Shown here piece after piece: positions 1 through 10,606 of a stretch of DNA of 64,000 nucleotides (positions within the stretch are counted from its first letter, which is position 1; each line of letters starts with the position of its first letter). The notes below the pieces were generated by a model, which was not told where the DNA came from, searched no databases, and was given only the letters and a program-made list of their open reading frames with translations. A program made the translations under genes and the position numbers. Source of the stretch: Methanothermococcus thermolithotrophicus DSM 2095 (lineage in GTDB: Archaea; AGJL01; Methanococci; Methanococcales; Methanococcaceae); the NCBI RefSeq assembly GCF_946463545.1, contig NZ_OX296583.1, positions 372,001 to 436,000 of the forward strand. The letters run 5' to 3'.

Positions 1-2
1 AC

Positions 3-368
3 TTAAGGGAAAGAATAAATAAAGGTATGAGAATAAGTGAAAGTGCAATGTATGAAACTGCATCAGAGGCCTACATATATTCACAGGCAAATGAGAAAAA
101 CAGGCAGGATGTAATTAATGAGGTACTGTCAAAATCAGTAAATAGTTTTAGAAATAAATATAGAGGTGCCTTAAGGACAGGCACTTTAGACAGTGCCCCC
201 GATTTAGACGTTCTTCTGCTTGCAAAGGAATTAGATGCAGCAGTAGTTGCAAGTGACGAAGGAATTGAAAAATGGGCTCAAAGGTTAGGGTTGAGATTTG
301 TTAATGCAAAGGATTTCCCATTCATACTTAAAGAATATCTTAACATGTGGGAAGTAAAAAATAAATAG
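3..368 (+). CDS. RNA ligase partner protein (PIN-like), 5'-truncated by window edge
   Basis: The frame is open from base 3 to the TAA at 366-368, and the first internal ATG is at base 27, so the true start lies outside the window. The visible 121 residues carry the C-terminal half of a PIN-fold protein: [22 protein letters not shown] and then a short RFVNAKDFP segment. The acidic residues in ASDEG fit the PIN metal site. I recognise it as the archaeal 'RNA ligase partner' family, named because it co-occurs with Rnl3-type RNA ligases, and such a ligase is encoded at 59937. The biochemical role is not established to my knowledge; RNA end cleavage is inference from the PIN fold. Confidence 0.75.
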   Translation, partial: LRERINKGMRISESAMYETASEAYIYSQANEKNRQDVINEVLSKSVNSFRNKYRGALRTGTLDSAPDLDVLLLAKELDAAVVASDEGIEKWAQRLGLRFVNAKDFPFILKEYLNMWEVKNK

Positions 369-414
369 ATTAAAACATTTTAATTACAGTAAAATTAAAC
401 ACGGTGAAAGAAGG

Positions 415-828
415 ATGGTATTGCTAATGATAAGGGGAGACAGCTATGAAAAAATTAAAAATGCTCTAGCTGATGTCCACAGGCATGCAAAATTAACAAT
501 ATCTGGAAAGCCAAGAATAATGGTTCCAGAAGCTGCTGACGAAATTTTAAGGCATATTGTAGGAGAAATCAAAAAACCTTGTAAAAAAGCCTGTATTGTA
601 AAGGTAGAAGAAAATGCACCACAGGCAATAGATAGAATAAGAAAAATACACCCTCCGGCACATATCGTAATAATAAGCGAAAGGCACGAACCTTATTTCT
701 ATTTACTGGATGACTTTCCAAAGATGCCAACATTAAAAGGTTACTACAAGAGTAAAAATGAAGTTGCTGAAGAAAATGAAAAACAGGAAAAGCTAAAAAA
801 AAGAAAAATAGCAAATAAAACCAAATAG
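415..828 (+). CDS. DUF356 family protein
   Basis: A 137-residue soluble protein with no signal peptide. The N-terminal core (LIRG-like start, ALADVHRHAKLTISGKPRIM, then IVKVEENAPQAIDRIRKIHPPAHIVIIS) matches what I remember of DUF356, a methanogen family of unknown function. The last 25 residues are a charged Glu/Lys tail. The chosen ATG has GGTGAAAGAAGG just upstream; an internal ATG at 427 would give a start four codons shorter. It lies 47 bases after the RNA ligase partner gene on the same strand and may share its transcript. No catalytic motif can be assigned. Confidence 0.7.
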   Translation: MVLLMIRGDSYEKIKNALADVHRHAKLTISGKPRIMVPEAADEILRHIVGEIKKPCKKACIVKVEENAPQAIDRIRKIHPPAHIVIISERHEPYFYLLDDFPKMPTLKGYYKSKNEVAEENEKQEKLKKRKIANKTK

Positions 829-904
829 AATTCCTCCGAATGTTATATTTTATTTTCATAATATTTTGGTTTAGGATATATTATTATTTACACGGGGTGA
901 CGTA

Positions 905-3900
905 ATGAAACATGTTGATACTGTAAATTTCAGAGAGTTGGATAGAAAGATAAAAGAGTTCTGGAACGAAAATAAGGTTTATCAAAATGTAAAAAGCTTA
1001 AACGAGCAGGGGCCAGATTATTATTTTGTTGATGGACCACCTTACTGTTCTGGTGCGATACACCTTGGAACCGCATGGAACAAAATAATAAAAGATACTG
1101 TTTTAAGATTTAAAAGAATGCAAGGCTACAATGTTTTAGATAAAGCTGGATGGGACATGCATGGATTACCTATCGAGGTAAAGGTTGAAAATGAATTTAA
1201 AATAAAATCAAAAAAAGATATTGAGTCAAAAATCGGTACAATGGAGTTTATCGAAAAATGTAAAGAATTTGCACTTAAAAACAAGGAAGTCATGGAAAAA
1301 CAGTTTAAAAATCTCGGTGTTTGGCTAGACTGGGAAAACGCATATATGCCAATTACAAAAGAGTACATGGAAATAGGTTGGTGGACACTTAAAAAAGCCC
1401 ATGAAAAAGAGCTCCTTACAAAAGATTTAAGGGTTGGATACTGGTGTCCTAGATGTGAAACTGCATTAGCTGAACACGAAGTCAGGGGAGAATATAAAGA
1501 GGTATTGGACCCGTCTGTATATGTAAAATTCAAAGTTAAAGATAGTAATAGCGATGATAACGAAAACGGCAACGAATACTTGATAATTTGGACAACAACA
1601 CCTTGGACACTGCCATCAAACCTCTTAGTTGCAGTTCATCCAGAGTACGACTATGCATATGTTGAAGTTGAATTTGAAGATAAAAAAGAAACATGGATTA
1701 TTGCTGAAAAATTAGTAGAAAGTGTGATGCACCAGGCACAAAAGCAGAATGCTATAAAATCCTACAAAGTCACAAAATTAGTTAAAGGAACAGAATTAGA
1801 AGGAATAAAGTACGTCCACCCATTGCTGGAAGAAAATGAAACACAGCAAGAATTTGAAAAATTAGAAAATGTTCATAAGGTAGTACTTGGAGAACACGTA
1901 ACATTGGAAGGAGGTACTGGTTTAGTCCATACTGCTCCAGGATTTGGTGAAGAAGACTTTGAAATTGGTAAAGAACACGGTGCACCAATATACTCTCCAA
2001 TAGATGACGAAGGAAAGTACACCGAAACTATCTGGAAGGGCATGTTTGTAAAGGACATGGACAGCCAGGTTATAGAAACTCTAAAAAATAAAAACCTCCT
2101 TGTAAATGCTGGAAAAATAAAACACACATACCCTCACTGCTGGAGATGTAAAACTCCTTTACTGTTTAGAGCTACAGAACAGTGGTTCCTATCAATCTCA
2201 AAAATAAAAGAAGATATCATGGAACACGGTAAAACTGTAGATTGGGTGCCAAAGTGGGTTGAAACAAGGTACTTAAATGGTGTCAAATTTGTTGGAGATT
2301 GGAATATTTCAAGACAGAGGTACTGGGGAATACCGCTTCCAATATGGGTATGTGAAGAATGTGGAAAGTATGAAGTTATAGGTAGCGTGGAAGAGTTAAA
2401 AGAAAAAATGAAAAACGATGACATCGATTTAAGCGATATTCACAAACCTACAGTGGACAAGGTAATTTTAAACTGTTCATGCGGAGGGGAAATGAAAAGA
2501 GTTCCAGACGTTCTTGACGTGTGGTACGACAGTGGTTTAGCTCCTTATGCTTCAATAAATGCAAAGGAACTTAAAAAAGCAGAATTCATTACAGAAGGAC
2601 ATGACCAAGTTACAAAATGGTTCTATTCACAACATGCTTTAAGTGAGCTCGTATTCAACGACATACCATACAAGAAGTGTTTGATGCATGGTTTCACCCT
2701 TGATGAAAATGGAAACAAGATGAGTAAGAGTTTAGGGAATATTGTAAACCCAGACGATGTGGTTAAAGAATACGGTGCAGACCCATTAAGATTCTATCTC
2801 TTAAGTGCAAACAAGGCTTGGGAAGACCTAAGATTCTCATACAAAGAGATGGATGAAGTTAGAAGCATGTTTAACACTCTCTGGAATTCCTATGCATTTG
2901 CAGTTAACTATATGGTTTTAGATGAGTTTGTTCCTAATGAAGAATACTTCAAATACCTAAGGGATGAAGATAAATGGATAATAAGTAAGGTAAATACCCT
3001 TGCAAAAGAAGCAATTGAAGCTTTAGAAGTTCCACATTTACACGACTACACATGGAAACTTAGGGATTTCATATTAAACGATTTAAGTAGATGGTACATT
3101 AAATTGATAAGGGATAGAACCTGGAAGGAAAGAAACGACACAGATAAACTTTCAGCATATCAAACCCTGTACTATGTATTGATGAAATTAATAACAATAA
3201 TGGGACCAGTAGCTCCGCACATAAGCGAAGAGATATATCAGAACTTAAAAACCGAAGGAATGCCTGAAAGTCTCTTTATGAATAAAATAGAAGTAGATGA
3301 AGAGCTCATAAATAAAGAGTTAGAAGAAGACATAGGTATAATTAGGGAAATAGTAGATTCAATACTCCGTGGAAGGGATAAAGCCAAATACACACTTAGG
3401 TACCCAATAGCTAAAATAACACTACCTGAAAATATAAGGGAAACTGTTGAGAAATACGGTTATATCATAAAAGAACAAGGAAACGTAAAAGAAATTGAAT
3501 TGAAAGAATTTGAAGGAAACGTAACCGTAAAACCAAACTACAAAGAACTTGGAAAGGTATTCAGAAGTGATGTTCCAAAAGTTGTAAAGGCAATAAACTC
3601 TGTTGATCCTAAAGAACTAAAAGAAAAACTAAAAGAAGGAGAGCTCGAGATAGATGGATTTACAATAAAACCAGAATATGTTGAATTCAGAATAGATATT
3701 CCTGAGAATATAGTAGGTGTCGAGTTCTCAAAAGGAAGTGTGTACATAGACATAGACATGAGCGATGAGTTAATAAAAGAAGGACTCATGAGAGAAGTAA
3801 TAAGAAGAATACAGTCAATGAGAAAAGACATGGACCTTGACATCAACGAAAAGATAAAAATCAAACTAGAAGGAATAGAGTTCAGCGACGATATTTTAAA

Positions 3901-4036
3901 ACATATAGGAAATGAAGTTAGGGGAACATTTGTTGATGAAGTAAAACCTGACTACGCACAAGCCTGGGAAATAAAAACACCAAACAAAGAAACTTACAAC
4001 ATAAACATTGAAATTGAAACCATGTCAAACAGTTAA
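905..4036 (+). CDS. ileS: Isoleucyl-tRNA synthetase
   Basis: Class I aminoacyl-tRNA synthetase of 1043 residues, the usual length for the archaeal/eukaryotic type. It charges tRNA-Ile with isoleucine in the cytoplasm. The HIGH-type motif is HLGT at residues 53-56 and the KMSKS loop is exact at 605-609. Between them sits the editing domain (TTTPWTLPSN, GTGLVHTAPGFGEEDF) and Cys pairs (CEECG, CSCGG) that look like a zinc knuckle. The C-terminal third holds the anticodon-binding helices and the appended domain. Start has an upstream GGGGTGACGTA ribosome binding site. An oligo-T stretch at about 4112-4136 downstream is a likely archaeal terminator. Confidence 0.97.
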   Translation: MKHVDTVNFRELDRKIKEFWNENKVYQNVKSLNEQGPDYYFVDGPPYCSGAIHLGTAWNKIIKDTVLRFKRMQGYNVLDKAGWDMHGLPIEVKVENEFKIKSKKDIESKIGTMEFIEKCKEFALKNKEVMEKQFKNLGVWLDWENAYMPITKEYMEIGWWTLKKAHEKELLTKDLRVGYWCPRCETALAEHEVRGEYKEVLDPSVYVKFKVKDSNSDDNENGNEYLIIWTTTPWTLPSNLLVAVHPEYDYAYVEVEFEDKKETWIIAEKLVESVMHQAQKQNAIKSYKVTKLVKGTELEGIKYVHPLLEENETQQEFEKLENVHKVVLGEHVTLEGGTGLVHTAPGFGEEDFEIGKEHGAPIYSPIDDEGKYTETIWKGMFVKDMDSQVIETLKNKNLLVNAGKIKHTYPHCWRCKTPLLFRATEQWFLSISKIKEDIMEHGKTVDWVPKWVETRYLNGVKFVGDWNISRQRYWGIPLPIWVCEECGKYEVIGSVEELKEKMKNDDIDLSDIHKPTVDKVILNCSCGGEMKRVPDVLDVWYDSGLAPYASINAKELKKAEFITEGHDQVTKWFYSQHALSELVFNDIPYKKCLMHGFTLDENGNKMSKSLGNIVNPDDVVKEYGADPLRFYLLSANKAWEDLRFSYKEMDEVRSMFNTLWNSYAFAVNYMVLDEFVPNEEYFKYLRDEDKWIISKVNTLAKEAIEALEVPHLHDYTWKLRDFILNDLSRWYIKLIRDRTWKERNDTDKLSAYQTLYYVLMKLITIMGPVAPHISEEIYQNLKTEGMPESLFMNKIEVDEELINKELEEDIGIIREIVDSILRGRDKAKYTLRYPIAKITLPENIRETVEKYGYIIKEQGNVKEIELKEFEGNVTVKPNYKELGKVFRSDVPKVVKAINSVDPKELKEKLKEGELEIDGFTIKPEYVEFRIDIPENIVGVEFSKGSVYIDIDMSDELIKEGLMREVIRRIQSMRKDMDLDINEKIKIKLEGIEFSDDILKHIGNEVRGTFVDEVKPDYAQAWEIKTPNKETYNINIEIETMSNS

Positions 4037-4109
4037 GATAGTTCCCTGAGTTCTGGGGAAATTATACAACTATCATATTTTAAAACCTGAGCTCTGAATT
4101 AAAAAATAA

Positions 4110-4137
4110 TTTTCTCTTTTTTTTATTTTTATTTAAT
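4110..4137 (+). terminator. Oligo-T terminator candidate after ileS
   Basis: Run of T interrupted by single C or A bases in the non-coding gap after ileS. Archaeal RNA polymerase terminates at such U-tracts without a hairpin. No stem is visible before it. Confidence 0.45.
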
Positions 4138-4245
4138 TAGATTTATGTTGATTGATATGCAAAACTTTTATATTTTGAAATATTTAAATTATTAAAATGG
4201 TAGTTTAATGTTAATTAAGGATATATGCCAATTAGAGGGGGTTTT

Positions 4246-6581
4246 ATGAAAATTAATTCAATTGAAGTTAAAAATTTATTTTCTTATGATGATAAGGATG
4301 GACTTAAGATTGAATTTAATAAGGGGAATACTGCAGTTATTGTCGGACCAAATAATGCAGGGAAAACGAATCTATTTAGAGTTTTTGAATTTTTGAAGGA
4401 TGTGATAAATGGTAAAATAAACACAGGTAAAGAAATTAAAAATTATCTTTATAATGAAGAAAATAAATCAGCAAAAGTTACAATAGATATTAAATTTGAT
4501 GAAAATGAAAAAAATCTACTGATGGAGTTTATTGAATGTTTTGCAATGCAGACTGATTATTTAAAAAATGCATATGAACGTGGACCTACAAACATAAATG
4601 AGATTGTTGATTTATTTTTAGAATGCCAAATTATTTGGAAGTATAATGGAGAATATGCCAAACCTCCACAACCATATTGTAAAATACCACTGGAAGGCAG
4701 AATAAAGCGATATGTTGAACCAATTAAGAAAGAATTTGAAAAATATGGGATGTCCATATTGGTCTTTGAAAGACTTGATGAAAATACTAAGTTATTAGAT
4801 AATGATGGCGTGAATGTATTATTTGAAAAAGAAATTTTAGATAAACTAAAACAATACCTCATTAAATACCCAGTTAATATTCCCTATAACTATTCAAAGG
4901 ACCTGAGTAATATCGTGAATAAGTTATTAGATATCAATAGCGATGTATTTTATATCATAAACGATAACCAAAGTCAGAGAGATATATTATTTAGTGATAA
5001 CAACTTAATTATCAAAACAAATGATATTTTTCCAAATTTTGAAAACAATCCTAGGGGCCTATATAGTATTTGGTTGAATGAGTATCCAAGCAAATATCAT
5101 AAATTAGTATTATTGTTACATTCACTCAAAGAATTATGCAACGCAAAAATAACTAAAAGTAATGATAAAAAAATAATGTATAAACTTGAATATCTTTGTA
5201 ATTATATTAATCTCAACATTGATCACATTAGTACTGGTCCGAATCCTGGATTGTCATTACATAATTTTATACTAAAACTCTTTGATAAAGCAATTATAAA
5301 ATTTGAAGAAGTTAGAGGTTATCCTGAAAATCAATCTTATCGACAGGATATGGTCTTAGAATATTTTGGAAATAGCAGGGAATTGGCTAATTATCTATAT
5401 TACTTAAAAAATTATGATAATCCTGCGAACCATATGAAATATGACCATATAAAAGGAAAGTTTGAAGAAATATTTGAAAATGAAAAAATTACTTTCGATA
5501 TTTTTCATGATAAGAACAATATTCCAAAAATTAAAATAATATTTAAAGATGGTGAACAATTATATATTGATAGAGTAGGCTCTGGAATTTTTGAAGTTTT
5601 AAACATCTTATCGGTTGTTATTGGTGCAGAAGGAAAAGTTATTCTATTGGATGAACCAGCACTTCATCTACATCCTATTTATCAGAAAAAATTATTAAAG
5701 GAGTTCAAAAAGTTAGAAAGGAATGGAAACAACCAAGTTATAATAATAACACACTCTCCTTATTTTGTAGATATCGAATTATTAAGTAATACATTTAGAT
5801 TTTATAAAGAAAGTGGAACTACACAAGCAATAAATATTTATGATAAAATTTTTGAAAAAAAATTTAATAAAATATTTGAAAGTAATGAGCGGTTAATTCG
5901 AGCTCTTTTTGCAGATGGTGTTTTGTTGATGGAGGGACTATCTGAGCTCTTATCATTCCCGATACTTGCTAGAAAAATTGGTTATTCGTTGGAAGATAAT
6001 AATATAGAAATTATTGACGTTAATGGGAAAAAAGGTTTTAACAATTATATGGAAATTATGAATTCACTAAAAATACCATTTGGAATAGTTTGTGATGGGG
6101 ATACATACAATACATGTAATTTTAATGCCGGACTCCCAATTTATAAATGTGAAGAACATGATTGGACAGATTTTATGATAAATAAGTTTAGAGATTGTGA
6201 AATTGAAGGGAAAAAGATAATAGAATATTTAGAAGACGAGTATGAGATTACCATTACTGAGCAAAGTAAAAGCGGAAATAATGGGGCAAAATTAACATTA
6301 GGGGTAATGGAAAATCATACGATATACAGCTAAACGTAAATAGTACGCCAGATAGCTTAATAAATGAATTAAAGGAATATTTAAATAGTTCAGAAGGGAA
6401 ATATGAAATTAAAGAGCTCGATAACAATAAAAACAATACAAATGGCGGTAAAAAATACACAATTAAAAATGCAGATAAAGCTGGATTAGCATATATTATA
6501 GCAAAAAATATTCAGGATGACATTGATGAGAAATTAAAAGACCTAAAAGAGTTTATTGAAAAATTTAACAATGAAAGTTAA
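4246..6581 (+). pseudogene. OLD-family ATP-dependent nuclease, frameshifted near the C-terminus
   Basis: AAA ATPase of the overcoming-lysogenization-defect class. Walker A GPNNAGKT is at about residues 34-41, Walker B ILLDEP at about 465-470, and the H-loop ITHSP around 502. A TOPRIM nuclease domain follows (LLMEGLSE near 560, then VCDGD). I start at ATG 4246, which has GAGGGGG upstream, not at 4225. The first frame stops at TAA 6331-6333, but another frame continues from about 6303 to TAA 6579-6581 with a coherent Lys-rich helical end (LKEYLNSSEG, KNIQDDIDEKLKDLK). Adding one base in or near the GGGG at 6301-6304 would rejoin them into about 778 residues. It is either a recent mutation or a sequencing error. 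No Gabija-type helicase gene is adjacent. Confidence 0.8.
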
Positions 6582-6598
6582 GTTTTCTTAAAAACCTA

Positions 6599-7351
6599 TT
6601 AAATAATTTTACCTAAAAAATGAGAAATTAAATTCCCATATGCCATAATTATTGTTTCTAATACAGGCATTCCATTATTTTTTGCATAGGTATAAATTGC
6701 CCAATCCAAAGGTTCTATGATTGCAGCTATGCTTATAAGTGCAAGAGCTCCGAAAACCTTAACCAAAAATTTAATACTATATGGAAATTGCGGAGCTCCA
6801 TATTTTTTCGTTTCATCTAATGGCAAATTATAGATCGCATACTCCAAACCAAGAACTATTGAGAATGCAAGTCCTGCAAATTCAAAGATGCCATGGGGAA
6901 TTAATACTCCCAAATCACTAAAATTTAAATCCACGCCTAAAATACCAGTTAATGGATTTATTATTACCAGTAGGTAAAATATTATAAGTGAATTCAAATA
7001 TTCCCTAATTGTGGATTTTCCAGAGGATATTTCTTTTTTGTAAAGGTATGAAACCAAAATAAATGCTAAAATTATTGAAATGCAAGCCAAAGAGTTATTT
7101 ATGAAGTATGAAAAAACTGCCGAATAGTAGTTAAAGCCCACTTTAGAAGCCACTACTGTAGATATTGCTTCAAACTTTGCATCCGCTACAGCTCCTGCTT
7201 TTTCCACAGTGAAGAAAGAATTTAAAAATTTTCCAACTACTATAGTAGATAAGAACCCGCCCCAACAGGCAAAGTATGTAATAAAAAACTTTTTTAAAGT
7301 ACCGAGCTCTAAGAATTTTTTAAATATACTTCTAAATTTATCAAAATTCAA
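6599..7351 (-). CDS. Stage II sporulation protein M-like membrane protein
   Basis: A 250-residue integral membrane protein with about five hydrophobic segments. The signature PHGIFEFAGLAFSIVLG (about residues 152-168) is the hallmark of the SpoIIM/DUF95 family, which archaea carry widely without sporulating. The start codon is TTG, directly downstream of GGGGGATAA, a strong ribosome binding site. It is transcribed after the SAM hydroxide adenosyltransferase gene, 24 bases apart, so they probably form one operon. Its function in archaea is unknown. Confidence 0.8.
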   Translation of the reverse strand: MNFDKFRSIFKKFLELGTLKKFFITYFACWGGFLSTIVVGKFLNSFFTVEKAGAVADAKFEAISTVVASKVGFNYYSAVFSYFINNSLACISIILAFILVSYLYKKEISSGKSTIREYLNSLIIFYLLVIINPLTGILGVDLNFSDLGVLIPHGIFEFAGLAFSIVLGLEYAIYNLPLDETKKYGAPQFPYSIKFLVKVFGALALISIAAIIEPLDWAIYTYAKNNGMPVLETIIMAYGNLISHFLGKII

Positions 7352-7375
7352 ATTATCCCCCTAAATACTTAAAAC

Positions 7376-8119
7376 CTACAGGATTTCAATCCTATCCAAA
7401 TAACCCACTTCAAGAGTCTCTGCAGCACTATCCATAAACAGAGCTATCTCCAGAAAACCTTCGCTATTTATAAGGGCTAAAAACCCTTCTTCTTTTTCAT
7501 AGTAGGATTTAACAAATTTACAATCTATAATTTTTTCCTTATTTTTCCTAGCATATTTTATTTTTATTCTTATATTGTCCCCGTAGTTGAAATCGATATC
7601 TTCTTTTCTAATGTTTGTAATTATATTCCCAAACACATCTATATGAATTACACAAGGTTCAGGATTGAGTTTTACAATGGACTCAATTTCAGTACCTTTT
7701 ATCTCACTTCCAGAAGCTATTTCAGCGGCTACAACCGAATAAATATCCCTTCCATGAAATGTTGAAGAGGGATTGTATCTATCCTCATCGATTTTAATTA
7801 TCTTTTTTACACCCATTCTTTCAACTAAATAGGTAAACAAACCATTATCAGGACCTATCAAATAGTGATTATCCCTTGTAATTACAACTATTGAATTTCT
7901 CTCGCTTCCTACAGTTGGATCCACAACTGCAACATGAATAGACGGTGGAAAATAAGGAATTGACGTTAAAAGAACGTATGCCCCGTGATAGATATTAAAA
8001 GGTTTTACATTATGTGTTATATCTACAATAGAAACATTTTTGGCTATTGATAGAATCCTACCTTTCATTGCACCAACATAGCCTTCATTACCAAAATCCG
8101 AAGTTAAAGTTATAATCAT
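7376..8119 (-). CDS. SAM hydroxide adenosyltransferase (DUF62 family)
   Basis: A 247-residue protein of the duf-62 family, which hydrolyses S-adenosylmethionine to adenosine and methionine and is related to fluorinase. Visible family motifs are LTSDFG at residues 4-9, VVDPTVGS around 65-72, GPDNGLFT around 87-94 and FHGRD near 120. The C-terminal domain contains HIDVFGNIITNI, the usual Asp/Asn segment for SAM binding. Length matches the archaeal family (MJ1651-like, from memory). Start ATG has AAAGGGGTATT upstream. It heads a two-gene minus-strand operon with the SpoIIM-like gene. Confidence 0.88.
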   Translation of the reverse strand: MIITLTSDFGNEGYVGAMKGRILSIAKNVSIVDITHNVKPFNIYHGAYVLLTSIPYFPPSIHVAVVDPTVGSERNSIVVITRDNHYLIGPDNGLFTYLVERMGVKKIIKIDEDRYNPSSTFHGRDIYSVVAAEIASGSEIKGTEIESIVKLNPEPCVIHIDVFGNIITNIRKEDIDFNYGDNIRIKIKYARKNKEKIIDCKFVKSYYEKEEGFLALINSEGFLEIALFMDSAAETLEVGYLDRIEIL

Positions 8120-8265
8120 AATACCCCTTTATCCTTAGCTAATTAATAACTATCTGAAAATATTTAACAAATGTTTTAAGACTATCTTTGTATATAAAAT
8201 TATTAAGACACATTTTTATAGTTTTTATATTAAATATCATCATTACATATTAAAAATTAAGTGAC

Positions 8266-8311
8266 TGAACGAAACCGATAGGTTTCGTAGCTCACTCACT
8301 TCGTTCGTGAT
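8266..8311 (+). repeat. Palindromic element, type A, abutting cfbB start
   Basis: Perfect 8-bp stem ACGAAACC / GGTTTCGT (8269-8276 with 8281-8288) followed by TAGCTC and a TTCG-rich tail. The same plan (variable stem, then TAGCTC, then TTCG/CTTCGCT tail) recurs at 36166, 47694 and in reverse at 51917. The tail's CGTGA lies 4 bases before the cfbB ATG and probably acts as its ribosome binding site. Confidence 0.75.
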
Positions 8312-8314
8312 AGT

Positions 8315-9658
8315 ATGAAAAGAGTAGTTATTGCAGGAAGTTCATCAATGGTGGGAAAAACCACTATATCAACAGGAATAATGAAGGCACTTTCAAAAAA
8401 ATATAAAGTGCAGCCGTATAAAATAGGTCCAGATTATATAGATCCAACATACCATACAATGGCCACAGGGAATAAATCAAGAAATTTAGATTCATTTTTT
8501 ATGGGAGCTCAGCAAATAAGATCTATTTTTAAAAGACATTCAAAAGAAAAAGACATAAGTATAATTGAGGGTGTTAGGGGACTTTATGAAGGTATCTCCC
8601 CGTATGATGATGTGGGAAGTACTGCATCTGTTGCAAAAGCCCTAAACGCCCCAGTAATACTAATAATAGATGCAAGGAGCTTAACAAGAAGTGCAGCCGC
8701 CATAATAAAAGGATTTAAGATTTTTGATAAGGATGTAAACATCAAAGGTGTTATATTCAATAAAATCAGAGGAGAACATCATTTAAAAAAGTTAAAGGAT
8801 GCTGTAAATTACTATGTGCCCGATATAGAGATAGTAGGTGCAATACCAAGGGATGAAAAGCTAACAGTATCTCAGAGGCATTTAGGTTTGATACCAACAC
8901 CTGAAAACAGATCAGAAATTAGTAAAAATATAGAAGTTTGGAGCGATATAGTTGAAGAAAATTTAGATTTAGATAAAATCGTAGAAATAAGCGATGAAAG
9001 CTTTGATTACGACGTGGATTATAAAAATAAAGACCAAACACTATGGGAAGTAAACAAAAACAAATGTAAAATTGGCGTGGCATACGATGAAGCGTTTAAT
9101 TTTTACTATTGGGATAATTTCGATGCACTATGTGAAAATGGGGCAAAAATAGAATTTTTTAGCCCACTAAATGATGAAGAAATCCCAAACTGTGATATTC
9201 TGTACCTTGGAGGAGGCTATCCTGAAATATTCCCACAGAAATTAAGTAATAACAAATCAATGTTGGAATCCATAAGAAACTTTGATGGAAAAATCTATGG
9301 TGAATGTGGAGGTTTAATGTACCTTACAAACTCAATAAACGGCGTTGAAATGTTAAAGCTGATAAACTGCGATGCCATTATGACCAAAAATGTTCAAGGT
9401 TTGAGCTATGTTAAGGGAACTTTTACAAGGGATTGTCCAATTGGTAAAAAAGGATATGAATTCAGAGCTCATGAATTCCATTATTCAAAGCTAATAAACA
9501 TTAATGAAAAAGATTTTGCATATAAAATAAATAGGGGAAAGGGCATAATTAACGGTATGGATGGAATTATCACCAAAGATGGAAATATTCTTGGAGGTTA
9601 TGCTCATCAGCACTGTGTAGCCAACCCATACTTCGCTTCATCCATGGTAAAAATTTAA
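8315..9658 (+). CDS. cfbB: Ni-sirohydrochlorin / cobyrinate a,c-diamide synthase
   Basis: ATP- and glutamine-dependent amidase that converts the a and c acetate side chains of a tetrapyrrole to amides. In methanogens the same protein (CfbB, formerly CbiA) works in coenzyme F430 synthesis and can act on cobyrinic acid. The P-loop [10 protein letters not shown] lies at residues 8-17 and KIGPDYIDP follows. The C-terminal class I glutaminase domain shows [10 protein letters not shown] and the nucleophile cysteine in [10 protein letters not shown]. The 447-residue length is normal. The leader is odd: a palindromic repeat ends just before the ATG. dacZ begins 13 bases after the stop. Confidence 0.92.
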   Translation: MKRVVIAGSSSMVGKTTISTGIMKALSKKYKVQPYKIGPDYIDPTYHTMATGNKSRNLDSFFMGAQQIRSIFKRHSKEKDISIIEGVRGLYEGISPYDDVGSTASVAKALNAPVILIIDARSLTRSAAAIIKGFKIFDKDVNIKGVIFNKIRGEHHLKKLKDAVNYYVPDIEIVGAIPRDEKLTVSQRHLGLIPTPENRSEISKNIEVWSDIVEENLDLDKIVEISDESFDYDVDYKNKDQTLWEVNKNKCKIGVAYDEAFNFYYWDNFDALCENGAKIEFFSPLNDEEIPNCDILYLGGGYPEIFPQKLSNNKSMLESIRNFDGKIYGECGGLMYLTNSINGVEMLKLINCDAIMTKNVQGLSYVKGTFTRDCPIGKKGYEFRAHEFHYSKLININEKDFAYKINRGKGIINGMDGIITKDGNILGGYAHQHCVANPYFASSMVKI

Positions 9659-9670
9659 CTTGGTGTCATA

Positions 9671-10606
9671 ATGGATAAAATAAAATCACTAATGAAGCAT
9701 GGATTCAACTTAGCTATTGACATTGATGCCGATATATTCCTAATATTTACAGAAACTGGAATGACTTACGAGATTTTCAAGGATTATTACTTTAATTCAT
9801 TCCTAAAAGATCCAAAATACAGCGAACAGCGCAAAAAGATCAAAGGCCCAAAAATTATAGTTGCTACCCCAAATGAAGAGACTTTCTTTAAATTAAACTG
9901 TGAAAAGATAATTCCACTTCAAATGAATTATAGAAATGAAGATAGATGCTCAATGATAAAACAAGCTGTCACAAAACTCTTTGAAAATAATCTTGTAGAA
10001 CTAGGGGACACAATAGTCTCAATATTGGGTACTCCAGGAATACCTGGAGGAACTGATACAATAGCAGTTGTTAATGTAAATGAATACCCGCCAATTCTTA
10101 AGTTTTATGAATTTATAAATACTATTGAAAAAACAAAGGGGAAAGTTATCAATGAAGTTTTAAACATCAGCATGGAACTTGCTGTAGAAGGTAGGGAAGG
10201 AAAATCTGTAGGGGCCATATTTGTAATAGGCGATACTGAAAAAGTTCTAAAAATGTCCAGTCAATTAATATTAAACCCATTTGAAGGACACAATGGAATA
10301 ATTTTCGATAAAAAAGTTAAAGGAACCATAAAAGAACTTTCAACGATAGACGGGGCATTTATAATTACCGAAAAAGGTGAAGTAAAGGCTGCAGGTAGGT
10401 ACATTGAATGTACAGGAGGTAATTTAAATTTACCACTTGGACTAGGTGCAAGACACTATGCGGCTGCAGCCATTTCAAAATACACTGACGCAATAGCTAT
10501 TACAGTATCTGAAAGTGGTGGAATAATAAGAATCTTTAAGGATGGATGTATTTTAGCAGAGATTAATCCAAATAAGTTAAATAACAGTTGTTCATATCTG
10601 TACTAA
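9671..10606 (+). CDS. dacZ: Diadenylate cyclase (c-di-AMP synthase) DacZ
   Basis: A 311-residue protein with an N-terminal region resembling the pyruvate kinase C-terminal domain (about 1-130) and a C-terminal DAC (DisA_N) domain. The catalytic DGA motif is in STIDGAFII at about residues 223-231, and the second conserved motif is LGARHYAAA at about 264-272. It condenses two ATP into c-di-AMP, an osmotic and potassium signal in methanogens. The ribosome binding site GGTG precedes ATG 9671. The next gene is hacA, an order I recall from M. jannaschii (MJ1002-MJ1003). Confidence 0.88.
   Translation: MDKIKSLMKHGFNLAIDIDADIFLIFTETGMTYEIFKDYYFNSFLKDPKYSEQRKKIKGPKIIVATPNEETFFKLNCEKIIPLQMNYRNEDRCSMIKQAVTKLFENNLVELGDTIVSILGTPGIPGGTDTIAVVNVNEYPPILKFYEFINTIEKTKGKVINEVLNISMELAVEGREGKSVGAIFVIGDTEKVLKMSSQLILNPFEGHNGIIFDKKVKGTIKELSTIDGAFIITEKGEVKAAGRYIECTGGNLNLPLGLGARHYAAAAISKYTDAIAITVSESGGIIRIFKDGCILAEINPNKLNNSCSYLY

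Noticed and set aside
4037-4245. Possible att site or phage border around the OLD gene
   Set aside because: I found no direct repeats or integrase on the two sides of 4246-6581.
6331-6333. Selenocysteine readthrough of the OLD gene stop, as pstK is present
   Set aside because: The stop codon is TAA and the continuation lies in a different frame.
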